DNA of 62,636 nucleotides from Desertifilum tharense IPPAS B-1220 (GTDB taxonomy: Bacteria; Cyanobacteriota; Cyanobacteriia; Cyanobacteriales; Desertifilaceae), in assembly GCF_001746915.1 (NCBI RefSeq), contig NZ_MJGC01000063.1, positions 1-62,636 on the forward strand, read 5' to 3'. Below the pieces are notes generated by a model that was not told the DNA's origin, made no database searches, and worked only from the letters and a program-made list of their open reading frames with translations. Of the stretch, positions 19,116 through 28,389 are shown piece after piece. Position numbers and translations under genes: made by a program. Position 1 is the first letter of the stretch, and each line of letters begins with the position of its first letter.

Positions 19116-20465
19116 CTAGACCTTTAGCTGATTTTCATTGGTTTCTGGCGTGTAATACTCGCCCTGTTCGTCAACTTTAACGCGCAATAAAGACTCTTCT
19201 CCAGTAATGAGACGCGCCCCACTCTTGCGAGTGAAATATTTCCACGCCCATTGGATCATTACGACTAACTTATTGTCAAACTCAATTAAGAAATAGATAT
19301 GGGCGAACACCCAAATAAACCAGGCTAAAAATCCAGTAAAGCGAATAAAACCCAAATCGACAACGGCGGCGTGCGTGCCAATTACGGCTAAACTTCCATA
19401 GTCGGTATAGTGGAAGGGGGGTAAAGTCTCTCCCTTGAGACGCTTTTTAATGAGTTTGGCGACATAATCCCCTTCTTGCATAGCAACGGGAGCAACGCCC
19501 GGTAAGGGTTTATCATCTTGATGGGCGAAATGAGCTAGATCGCCAATGACTAAAATATTGGGGTATCCAGGGATGCTTAAGTCGGGTTCAACAATCACGC
19601 GCCCCACGCGATCGCGCTCAACCCCGGTACATTGGTGTAAAATTTCTCCCATAGAGGAAGCTTTTACCCCGGCTGCCCAGAGTAGGGTTTTAGCCGTCAC
19701 TTCCTCAGTGCGATCGCCTAAACGATAGGTAACGCGATCGCTTTCAATCTTCGTTACCATTGCTTTAGTGAGAATTTCTACCCCTAAATCGGCTAGCGCC
19801 TGCTGTGCATTTGCAGACAACTCCTCAGCGTAAGGCGGTAAAACGCGATCCATCCCTTCTAACAAAAGAATACGGGTGGCGCGAGTATCAATGTTGCGAA
19901 AATCATGCTTGAGGATGCTATAGGCAAGTTCGGCGATCGCTCCGGCTAATTCTACCCCAGTCGGCCCGCCTCCCACAATCACAAACGTCAGCCACGCCTT
20001 TTGTCTTTCTGGATCGGCTTCTTTCTCCGCCGCCTCAAACGCCATAAAGATCCGACGGCGCATTTCCAACGCATCCTCCACCGTCTTTAAACCGGGTGCA
20101 AGGTTGCGCCATTGTTCGTTCCCAAAATAATGATGGCTAACCCCTGTCGCCACAACCAGCGTATCGTAGGGAATGGTTTGACTTTGCAGTACCACTTGCT
20201 GCGCTTGCGGATCGAGGGCAACTGCTTCGTCAAGCAAGACGGTAATATTCTTATACGGGCTGAGAATCCCGCGCAACGGCGAAGAAATATCCGCAGGCGA
20301 AACGCTACCTGTCGCCACTTGGTACAGTAGCGGCTGAAACAGGTGAAAGTTGCGTTTATCCACCAAAGTCACTTGAACCGGGGCTTTTCCGAGGGCTTTC
20401 GCTGCATACAGTCCACCAAAGCCGCCCCCAATAATAACGACGCGATGAGAAGATTGCTGGTTCAC
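19116..20465 (-). CDS. ndb: Type II NAD(P)H dehydrogenase (NDH-2)
   Basis: Flavoprotein oxidoreductase of 449 residues transferring electrons from NAD(P)H to quinone without proton pumping. The FAD-binding motif VVIIGGGFGGLYAAKALG is at the N-terminus. The NAD(P)H-binding motif FVIVGGGPTGVELAGAIAEL is near residue 160. A conserved VIGDLAHF follows at about 309. A hydrophobic stretch near residues 370-410 (FTGFLAWFIWVFAHIYFLIEF) fits membrane attachment, as in cyanobacterial NdbB/NdbC-type proteins. It is monocistronic; the 5' region of almost 400 bp is shared with a divergent gene. Confidence 0.9.
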   Translation of the reverse strand: MNQQSSHRVVIIGGGFGGLYAAKALGKAPVQVTLVDKRNFHLFQPLLYQVATGSVSPADISSPLRGILSPYKNITVLLDEAVALDPQAQQVVLQSQTIPYDTLVVATGVSHHYFGNEQWRNLAPGLKTVEDALEMRRRIFMAFEAAEKEADPERQKAWLTFVIVGGGPTGVELAGAIAELAYSILKHDFRNIDTRATRILLLEGMDRVLPPYAEELSANAQQALADLGVEILTKAMVTKIESDRVTYRLGDRTEEVTAKTLLWAAGVKASSMGEILHQCTGVERDRVGRVIVEPDLSIPGYPNILVIGDLAHFAHQDDKPLPGVAPVAMQEGDYVAKLIKKRLKGETLPPFHYTDYGSLAVIGTHAAVVDLGFIRFTGFLAWFIWVFAHIYFLIEFDNKLVVMIQWAWKYFTRKSGARLITGEESLLRVKVDEQGEYYTPETNENQLKV

Positions 20466-20861
20466 GCTGATTAACCCTTCCTGTGCTATTTCCCCTCAAA
20501 AGGGTGAGTTTAATCCGATTTTAGAAATAACTTTGCAAATCTTAAAGCATCTTTGTGAAGAATTTCTGGCCAGCGTGGTGCGATCGCTCTCGATTTGGGA
20601 GTAATAAAGATTACTGACTCTTTTACTGGCGGTATCAAATACATCTAAGGTTGTCAACCTCCATAAGAGGTGACAATAATTTAAAGCTTCGCAATTTCAT
20701 CTATCCCAAGGTATAGAATTTTGAACGCGGTAGATGTTTTCGATCTTCAACCGGATGATTGCATCTTCTTTATTCTGAGTTCTCTGGATGAGAAATAAGA
20801 ATCCTCTTCTTCTCTAATTAGCAACTTACACCCGGAATTATCACGTTTTTGGTACTTTTCA
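20466..20861. other. Intergenic region with a bulged inverted repeat
   Basis: This 396-bp divergent spacer holds the promoters of the NDH-2 and RTX-calpain genes. TTGTCAACCTC (20651-20661) and GAGGTGACAA (20667-20676) form an inverted repeat with one unpaired base and a five-base loop. No T-run follows, so an operator is more likely than a terminator. Nothing else was recognised. Confidence 0.45.
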
Positions 20862-23800
20862 ATGGCAAATATTACTGGCACCGAGGGTAACGATTTACTC
20901 AACGGTACACCTGAAGGCGATCGCATCTTAGGGTTAGCAGGTAACGATACCCTCATTGGGTTTGCAGGCGACGATTGGCTTTCGGGCAACTTAGACGATG
21001 ACCTGATTTACGGCAACCAAGGCAACGACACAGCCTATGGCGGTCGCGGTCAAGATATCATTTACGGGGGTCGAGGGATTGACTGGCTGTTTGGCAACCT
21101 CGGTAACGATGTTTTGCATGGCAATAGAGACGATGATATCCTTTACGGCGGTAAAGGCAACGATACGGTTCGCGGTGGTAAAGGCAACGATCGCATTTTT
21201 GGCGATCGCGGTAACGATATCCTCTACGGCGACTTAGGCTCAAATACCCTAACAGGTGGTGAAGGTAGCGATATCTTTGTCCTCAGTCGCGATGGAGGAG
21301 ATTTCTTTACCGACTTTGACCCCCAAGAAGACCGAATTGGACTTGATGGCATCAACTTCAACGACCTCAGTATTCACCAAGGAACGGGCGATCGTGCCAA
21401 TGATACGATTATTCGCGATCGCCAAAGCGGTACAGTCCTCGCCATTTTGCAAAACGTTGACGCCAACGATCTCGACTCCGATAAGTTTGTCGAAGACTTA
21501 CCAGAGATAGACCTAGGCATTTTAAGCGGAACGCGATCGCTCCAAGACCGAGTTGATGATAGCAACCCCATTGATGTCTACAAATTTGACCTCGCCGTTC
21601 CCACCAGCTTCAGCGTCAGACTCGATGGTCTAAGTGCCGATGCCGATCTTCTCCTAGCTCAGGATCTTAACAACAACGGCGAACTCGAAGCCAATGAAAT
21701 CTTGTTTGTTTCTGCCGAAGGCGGAACCACCCCAGAAGTTAAAGAGAACTACGTTTTAGCCAACGGCACCTACTATCTGTTGGTCGAACAATACGAAGGC
21801 GACACTGACTATACCCTAACCCTTGATGCAGTTCCCTTCCTACGCGGTCCCGATCGGGCGGGTAACTCCCTCGCCACAGCCACCGATTTAGGGGTCTTAG
21901 TGAATGAACTTAGCTTCAATGACTGGATTGGCAACGGAGATCCAAGCGACTACTATCGTTTTAGCATTTCCCAAGCCACTAGCTTTACCATGTACCTCAG
22001 CGCGCTCATCGCTGATGCAGATGTCGAACTGATTCAGGATAGAAATAACAACGGCATTGTAGACGAAGGTGAAGTTCTAGGACGTTCCGAGGAAGCGGGT
22101 ACCGATCCAGAATATGTCGCCGTTGCTCGGTTAGCGCCCGGAACCTACTACGTGAGAGTATTGGAGTTTGAGGGAGAAACGCCCTATCAGCTAGATTTAC
22201 TCGCATCCCGCGATAGTGCCATTGCTACCGAGATCTACCCAACCATCGATACTAATCAAACGATTCAAGGCGCTTTAGAAAGTTCTGACGAGGCTAACCC
22301 GTTGCGCCTGGGTACCCGTAAAGACGAGTATCAGTTAACTGACGCGATCGCGGGTCAAGTCATCACGGTTAATCTGAACTCTACAGAGTTTGATACTTAC
22401 TTACAGATTTTCAATACCAACACGGGTGAAATCATTGCCGAAAATGATGACATTGCTGAGGGAAATACCAACTCCTCTGCCTCCTTTGTAGTACAGCCGA
22501 ATGTAGACTATGGGGTACGGGTGACAAGTTTTGCGCCCCAAGATGCGGGTCGGGGACAATATACCCTAACGACTCAAGCCTCTAATCCCATTGTGGGGAC
22601 GCTGCGAGCCAATAACACCGTTGCGAATGAGGTGGCCAGCGGCGAGCTAAGTGCTACAGATTTGCTCGCTCCTGGTGATAATACTCGCTTTAAGGATAGC
22701 TACGAACTGACGAATGTCACGGTCGGTCAGCAAATCCAAATCCAGCTTGCATCCGCTGCATTTGATACGGTTCTTCAACTGGTGAATGCTCAAACTGGAG
22801 CCATCCTTCAGGAAAATGATGATGCAAACGGCAGTACAACCAATTCTCAGTTAACCTTTACTGCTCAAGCCGGCGTGCAATACCTCGTACGAGCAACCTC
22901 CTATGAGGCGAATCAAACTGGCCCCTATACCCTAACGGTAGTTCGTCCCAGTGCAATTGTTACGACTCCTCTTCCCACAGCCAATCAAGTGGCGAGTCAA
23001 TTGCAAAGTTCGATCCTCAGAACCGAGGTGACAAACCGGATTCGGGATAATGTGTTAGACCGCAATGATGCGATCGCCATTTTGCAAGCCGGGGGAAGAT
23101 CGGGAGGTGGAATTGATGCCACGGAGTTAAAAGACCTGAAGCTGTTGGTCAATAATAGCAGCCAGTTGAATATGCCGGATTCTGTGCGCTATTTTATCGA
23201 TCGCATTGCCAAGGATGCTACCCCCACCACGAATACGGCTGAGTTTGAAAGTTTCATCGGTCGTTGGTTTTTGGGATCTGAACCGCCCACTCCTGTATTT
23301 TCTCAAGACGATCGTACAGATACAGGCGAGGCGGCTCAAGATTTTGAGCTAGCCTTCACCACGCTACAGGGCCCCTTGTTTGGTAGCGATCCTAGCGCTC
23401 GGATTGGTCATATTCATCAAGGACAGTTAGGGGATTGTGCTTTCTTAGCCGCTTTGGGCGCAACGTTCAAACCCCAACGCGATGACAGTGGCAATCAAAC
23501 CAGCGACATTATCAATAGCATGATTGTGGATAATGGCGACAATACTTTTACGGTTCGTTTCTACGATACCGCTACCCTACAAGCTCAGTATGTCACGGTC
23601 GATCGACAGGTGGCGATCGCTCCGAACACCGGGAATTTATTTGGGGCCTCCGCAGCAGGTGAGGTAGACCCCAGTAACCCCAAAAATTGGGCAACCTGGG
23701 TACCTTTGATTGAACGCGCCTATGCTCAATGGCGTCAAGAAACCGGCCAAAAGGGGATTCCGGGATACAATGCCATCGGTCAAGGCGACAATCTCACCGA

Positions 23801-24158
23801 CCCGCTGACCCGCATTGTCGGTCGTCGAGCGCAAACCTACACGTTTGAAACGGGTCGAAATAATACAGCAGATTTTTCGACGATTCAATCCACGCTGGCG
23901 GCGGGGGGAATGTTTGTGATGACCGGAACCGCCAGTGGGGTAGATCGAATCTCTGAGGGTTTAATTGTGGGAGGTCATGCCTATACGGTGACGGATGCGT
24001 ATATCGAAGGCGGTCAAGCCCGCGTTGTGGTGCGGAATCCTTGGGGAGTAGATACGAATGTTCCAGGGATGGGCCAGGGCGACCCCTCTGATGGCTTTAT
24101 CAATCTGGCTTACAACGACTTTAGCCGCTTCTTCACGTTGGGTTTGGGTGTGGTTTAA
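20862..24158 (+). CDS. RTX-repeat, PPC-domain, calpain-type (C2) cysteine protease
   Basis: A 1098-residue protein. Residues 1-130 are RTX calcium-binding repeats starting ITGTEGNDLLNGTPEGD, capped by a segment to about 205. Four pre-peptidase C-terminal (PPC) type beta domains follow at about 210-310, 325-450, 455-570 and 580-690. The C-terminal third is a calpain-like protease: GQLGDCAFLAALG with Cys859, GGHAYTV with His1039 and VVRNPWG with Asn1059 form a complete triad. It has no signal peptide and may use type I export. Calcium binding by the N-terminus could couple folding or activity to the extracellular space. Substrate unknown. Confidence 0.92.
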   Translation: MANITGTEGNDLLNGTPEGDRILGLAGNDTLIGFAGDDWLSGNLDDDLIYGNQGNDTAYGGRGQDIIYGGRGIDWLFGNLGNDVLHGNRDDDILYGGKGNDTVRGGKGNDRIFGDRGNDILYGDLGSNTLTGGEGSDIFVLSRDGGDFFTDFDPQEDRIGLDGINFNDLSIHQGTGDRANDTIIRDRQSGTVLAILQNVDANDLDSDKFVEDLPEIDLGILSGTRSLQDRVDDSNPIDVYKFDLAVPTSFSVRLDGLSADADLLLAQDLNNNGELEANEILFVSAEGGTTPEVKENYVLANGTYYLLVEQYEGDTDYTLTLDAVPFLRGPDRAGNSLATATDLGVLVNELSFNDWIGNGDPSDYYRFSISQATSFTMYLSALIADADVELIQDRNNNGIVDEGEVLGRSEEAGTDPEYVAVARLAPGTYYVRVLEFEGETPYQLDLLASRDSAIATEIYPTIDTNQTIQGALESSDEANPLRLGTRKDEYQLTDAIAGQVITVNLNSTEFDTYLQIFNTNTGEIIAENDDIAEGNTNSSASFVVQPNVDYGVRVTSFAPQDAGRGQYTLTTQASNPIVGTLRANNTVANEVASGELSATDLLAPGDNTRFKDSYELTNVTVGQQIQIQLASAAFDTVLQLVNAQTGAILQENDDANGSTTNSQLTFTAQAGVQYLVRATSYEANQTGPYTLTVVRPSAIVTTPLPTANQVASQLQSSILRTEVTNRIRDNVLDRNDAIAILQAGGRSGGGIDATELKDLKLLVNNSSQLNMPDSVRYFIDRIAKDATPTTNTAEFESFIGRWFLGSEPPTPVFSQDDRTDTGEAAQDFELAFTTLQGPLFGSDPSARIGHIHQGQLGDCAFLAALGATFKPQRDDSGNQTSDIINSMIVDNGDNTFTVRFYDTATLQAQYVTVDRQVAIAPNTGNLFGASAAGEVDPSNPKNWATWVPLIERAYAQWRQETGQKGIPGYNAIGQGDNLTDPLTRIVGRRAQTYTFETGRNNTADFSTIQSTLAAGGMFVMTGTASGVDRISEGLIVGGHAYTVTDAYIEGGQARVVVRNPWGVDTNVPGMGQGDPSDGFINLAYNDFSRFFTLGLGVV

Positions 24159-24170
24159 CGGCTGAGTTGA

Positions 24171-25235
<1,065 letters not shown>

Positions 25236-25333
25236 CTAGCCGACTCAGTTAATCCAACGATTGACGCTTAGTCTAGATTAGGATTAACTTGGAAAGTCTA
25301 TATCGGGATGAACATCCTCTCTATTCTGTGTCT

Positions 25334-25666
25334 ATGTCCAACTTTGACGCCGAATTGCAATCTCAAATCGTGAGAACGATTGATATTCTAGAAGGGTTAG
25401 AAAACCTCATTGACACCGCATCCACACCAGAAATCGCCGAAATTTTACAAGATGCTTGGCTTAAAGTCAGCGATACCTTCCCAGAAGACTTTAAAGAAGC
25501 AACGCGATGGGATGCAGGTGCAGGAGGGTTGCGGCTGTATTTGCGCGTTAAGGCATTTTTCGAGAATCCCATCGATAACCCCATCACTCAAGCAGAACTC
25601 GAAGCCTACTATCACAGCCAAACGCCCATCGATGAAGATTCGGCGGATTTCTTCTTTCGCGATTAG
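25334..25666 (+). CDS. Conserved hypothetical protein
   Basis: A 110-residue soluble acidic protein from the ATG at 25334 (MSNFDAEL). It looks like a small protein conserved in cyanobacteria, with features WLKVSDTFPEDFKEATRWDAGAGGLRLYLRVKAF given in two parts by eye. An in-frame TTG at 25289 would add 15 residues with no clear support. No motif for function was recognised. It lies between hemB and sufE on the same strand, about 100 bp from hemB, followed by the Fur-type palindrome. Confidence 0.65.
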   Translation: MSNFDAELQSQIVRTIDILEGLENLIDTASTPEIAEILQDAWLKVSDTFPEDFKEATRWDAGAGGLRLYLRVKAFFENPIDNPITQAELEAYYHSQTPIDEDSADFFFRD

Positions 25667-25689
25667 CTAGCCTGTAGAAACCCGGTCTG

Positions 25690-25736
25690 GGGTTGCCAAA
25701 CGAGGTGATAATGATTATCATTTCACTAGGCAACCC
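25690..25736. promoter_or_regulatory. Perfect Fur-type operator inside a concentric palindrome, upstream of sufE
   Basis: TGATAAT-G-ATTATCA (25706-25720) is a perfect 7-1-7 Fur-family box. Arms GGGTTGCC (25690-25697) and GGCAACCC (25729-25736) are perfectly inverted around the same centre, base 25713. The box ends 31 bp before the sufE ATG. Iron repression of Fe-S assembly by Fur is the simplest reading; Zur sites look similar and cannot be excluded. Confidence 0.75.
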
Positions 25737-25751
25737 TGTATTAATCGGTGA

Positions 25752-26201
25752 ATGTCAACTTCAGCCTCCCCCTTACCCGCCTCCCTAGAACGACTAGTTA
25801 ACCGCTTGCAGCACGCTTCTACGCCAAAACAGCGCTATGAGTATCTGCTGTGGTTAGCCCAGCGCTTACCCCCTTTTCCAGAATCCGAGAAAATACCAGA
25901 GAACAAAGTACCGGGTTGTGTCTCGCAGGTTTACCTTACGGCTCATTCGGAAAGCGATACAATAATCTTGCAGGGGGATTCTGACGCTCAAATTACGAAA
26001 GGTTTAGTTGCCCTCTTGATTGAGGGAGTCAAAGGACTTTCCGCCCAAGAAATTCAACAGTTAACTCCCGATTTTATCGCCAGAACGGGTTTAGAAATCA
26101 GTCTCACGCCCTCGCGGGTTAACGGATTTTACAATATCTTTAAAGCCTTGCAGAATAAAGTCTCTCTTGCCCAAAAAGCGTCCGCTTTATTCCTAGATTG
26201 A
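25752..26201 (+). CDS. sufE: SufE family sulfur-transfer protein
   Basis: SufE takes persulfide sulfur from the cysteine desulfurase SufS and passes it to the SufBCD scaffold for Fe-S cluster assembly. The acceptor cysteine is Cys56 in NKVPGCVSQVYL, after the family pattern RYEYLLWLAQRLPPFPE. The length of 149 residues is typical. SufS and SufBCD are not in the window. The perfect Fur-type box upstream suggests iron-responsive control. Confidence 0.95.
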   Translation: MSTSASPLPASLERLVNRLQHASTPKQRYEYLLWLAQRLPPFPESEKIPENKVPGCVSQVYLTAHSESDTIILQGDSDAQITKGLVALLIEGVKGLSAQEIQQLTPDFIARTGLEISLTPSRVNGFYNIFKALQNKVSLAQKASALFLD

Positions 26202-26569
26202 CTGACACTTACTGCTGAAATTCCTATGCTGGCTGCTGTTGGGTTTCGTACCTCAACCCAACCTACGCGACTATCTTGATTGTCGGTCAACCAGACTTTA
26301 TTCTCATAGAATTAGACTGCTGTTGGGTTTCGTACCTCAACCCAACCTACGCGACTATCTTGATTGCCAGTCAACCAGACTTTATCCTCATAGAATTAGC
26401 CAAAACACGTAATTGAATCCCCCTCCATTACCGCTATCGGAATAATCAACGATCGTTCTTTTTTAAGTTCGCAGTAAGTACCGGGTTAAAAACAGTCAGA
26501 ACCAGCATTTTATTCACGGAACTGTCCGCATCTACAGGACAATCACAATACTCGATTGAGGAAAACATC
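26202..26569. repeat. Two-unit 84-bp tandem repeat in the sufE-COG0523 spacer
   Basis: Two units of 84 bp (26233-26316 and 26317-26400) each begin CTGCTGTTGGGTTTCGTACC and contain the same TTGGGTT/AACCCAA hairpin plus CCTACGCG as the 79-bp array at 2.0-2.4 kb, but the flanking unit sequence differs. The remaining 170 bp up to the COG0523 start should contain its promoter. A short TGTCC/GGACA hairpin lies at about 26523-26541. No Fur/Zur-type box was seen here. Confidence 0.85.
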
Positions 26570-27592
26570 ATGAAAACTGAACCTTTACCTCCCCAACTAG
26601 AAGTCCCCAAACGCGGGATGCCTGTGACGATTATTACGGGGTTTTTGGGGAGTGGAAAAACAACATTACTCAATCATATTCTCAGCAACCGCCAGGATTT
26701 AAAGGTTGCAGTGTTGGTGAATGAATTTGGCGATATTGATATTGACTCTCAGTTGTTGGTTTCCATTGATGAAGATATGGTGCAACTGAGCAATGGTTGT
26801 ATTTGCTGTACGATTAATGACAGTTTAGTTGATGCCGTTTATAAGGTTTTGGAACGAGAAGAAAAAGTTGATTATCTCGTAATTGAAACCACGGGCGTAG
26901 CTGACCCGCTCCCGATTATTTTAACCTTTTTAGGCACAGAACTGAGAGAGTTAACCCGCCTCGATTCAATCTTAACCCTAGTTGATGCGGAAAACTTTAC
27001 ACCAGACCATTTTGAAAGTGAAGCTGCCATTGGTCAAATTGTGTATGGCGATATTATTTTGTTGAATAAAACGGATCTGGTTCCTGATGAACGGGTGCAA
27101 TCTTTAGAAGACTATATCCACACGACAAAAGTGGGGGCAAGAATTCTACGGTGCCAACGGGGGCAGGTGCCTTTACCCATTATTTTAGATGTAGCCTATA
27201 ATGACCCAGAGGCTTACGAGCAGTTCTTAGAAGAACCGGATGAGCATCACCACGAACATCACCACGAACATCATCCCCACGAGCATCACCATCATCATTC
27301 TGCTCACCTGGAAAATGATGGATTTATCTCAATTTCCTTTACGAGCGATCGCCCTTTTGAAATTCAGAAATTTCAGGACTTTCTTGACAATTTAACCACT
27401 GATGTGTTTAGAGCGAAGGGAATCCTCTGGTTTCAAGAAAGCGACTTAAAACATATATTCCAACTCAGCGGCAAACGATGCAGCATGGAAGCTGAGAATT
27501 GGACAACGACTCCGAGCAACCAAGTGGTATTCATTGGACGCAACCTCAATGCAGAACAGATTCGCGCTGCTTTAAAAGACTGCATTGTCTAA
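26570..27592 (+). CDS. COG0523 (CobW/ZagA-like) GTPase metallochaperone
   Basis: G3E-family GTPase of 340 residues. The Walker A motif GFLGSGKTTLLNHIL is near residue 25. The metal site CxCC is present as NGCICCTI. NKTDLVPDE is the guanine-specificity motif. A histidine-rich loop (HHEHHHEHHPHEHHHHH, about residues 225-243) can hold metal. The C-terminal CobW domain follows. The next gene, 56 bp downstream, is folE, a zinc enzyme. In Bacillus subtilis the COG0523 protein ZagA supplies FolE with zinc, so delivery to FolE is the best hypothesis; cobalt or other metals are alternatives. Confidence 0.93.
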   Translation: MKTEPLPPQLEVPKRGMPVTIITGFLGSGKTTLLNHILSNRQDLKVAVLVNEFGDIDIDSQLLVSIDEDMVQLSNGCICCTINDSLVDAVYKVLEREEKVDYLVIETTGVADPLPIILTFLGTELRELTRLDSILTLVDAENFTPDHFESEAAIGQIVYGDIILLNKTDLVPDERVQSLEDYIHTTKVGARILRCQRGQVPLPIILDVAYNDPEAYEQFLEEPDEHHHEHHHEHHPHEHHHHHSAHLENDGFISISFTSDRPFEIQKFQDFLDNLTTDVFRAKGILWFQESDLKHIFQLSGKRCSMEAENWTTTPSNQVVFIGRNLNAEQIRAALKDCIV

Positions 27593-27648
27593 ATCCCCAT
27601 CAAGTTTTCACGTTGTTGTGAAAAAACGCCCGAAACGCCTACCGAGCA

Positions 27649-28344
27649 ATGCGCTCACAAGCATCGGGCAAATTTAACCTGACCCTAACTGATAGCGAAC
27701 CCATGCAAAACGCCAACCTAGAATCGGCTAATAGAGCGATCGCAGCTCTCAGAACCCAAGCAGCACCCCGCGTCTCAGAGGAAGAAATGAGACAAGCCGT
27801 TCGCACCTTGTTAATCGGATTAGGTGAAGATCCCGATCGCGAAGGGCTGCGAGACACGCCCAAACGCGTCGTCAAAGCCCTCAAATTCCTGACCCAAGGC
27901 TATAACCAATCCCTAGACGAACTGCTCAACGGGGCCGTTTTCCACGAAGACACCAACGAAATGGTTCTCGTGCGCGATATTGACCTGTTTAGTTCCTGCG
28001 AACACCACATTCTTCCCATTCTCGGACGCGCCCACGTCGCGTATATTCCTAACGGTAAAGTCATCGGACTGTCTAAAGTCGCGCGCATTTGTGAAATGTA
28101 CGCCCGTCGCCTGCAAGTGCAAGAACGCCTCACCGATCAAATTGCCGAAGCCCTGCAAGGCTTGCTCAAACCCCAAGGCGTCGCTGTTGTTGTCGAAGCC
28201 ACCCATATGTGCATGGTGATGCGCGGCGTACAAAAACCGGGTTCTTGGACCGTCACCAGTTCCATGCGCGGCGTCTTTGCTGAAGATGGCCGTACCCGCC
28301 AGGAATTTATGAGTCTGATCCGCCACACGCCCACCTTCCACTAA
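27649..28344 (+). CDS. folE: GTP cyclohydrolase I (type IA)
   Basis: Converts GTP to 7,8-dihydroneopterin triphosphate, the first step of folate and other pterins. Zinc ligands are visible in SSCEHHILP and in [10 protein letters not shown], marking the zinc-dependent FolE-A class. The sequence [16 protein letters not shown] is the family hallmark. It has 231 residues from this start; a second possible start is the ATG at 27703. It directly follows the COG0523 gene and is probably co-transcribed. A terminator follows. Confidence 0.96.
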   Translation: MRSQASGKFNLTLTDSEPMQNANLESANRAIAALRTQAAPRVSEEEMRQAVRTLLIGLGEDPDREGLRDTPKRVVKALKFLTQGYNQSLDELLNGAVFHEDTNEMVLVRDIDLFSSCEHHILPILGRAHVAYIPNGKVIGLSKVARICEMYARRLQVQERLTDQIAEALQGLLKPQGVAVVVEATHMCMVMRGVQKPGSWTVTSSMRGVFAEDGRTRQEFMSLIRHTPTFH

Positions 28345-28353
28345 GTGAATAGA

Positions 28354-28389
28354 TCGCCAGAATTTGGCTCGTTCAATTCTGGCGAAATT
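28354..28389. terminator. Bidirectional terminator between folE and the CHAT gene
   Basis: The perfect 11-bp arms TCGCCAGAATT (28354-28364) and AATTCTGGCGA (28375-28385) are followed by AATTTC. The hairpin lies between convergent genes. Confidence 0.75.

Noticed and set aside
26402..26569. Zur box before the COG0523 gene
   Set aside because: Expected from known COG0523 regulation, but no TGATAAT-N-ATTATCA-like palindrome was found there.
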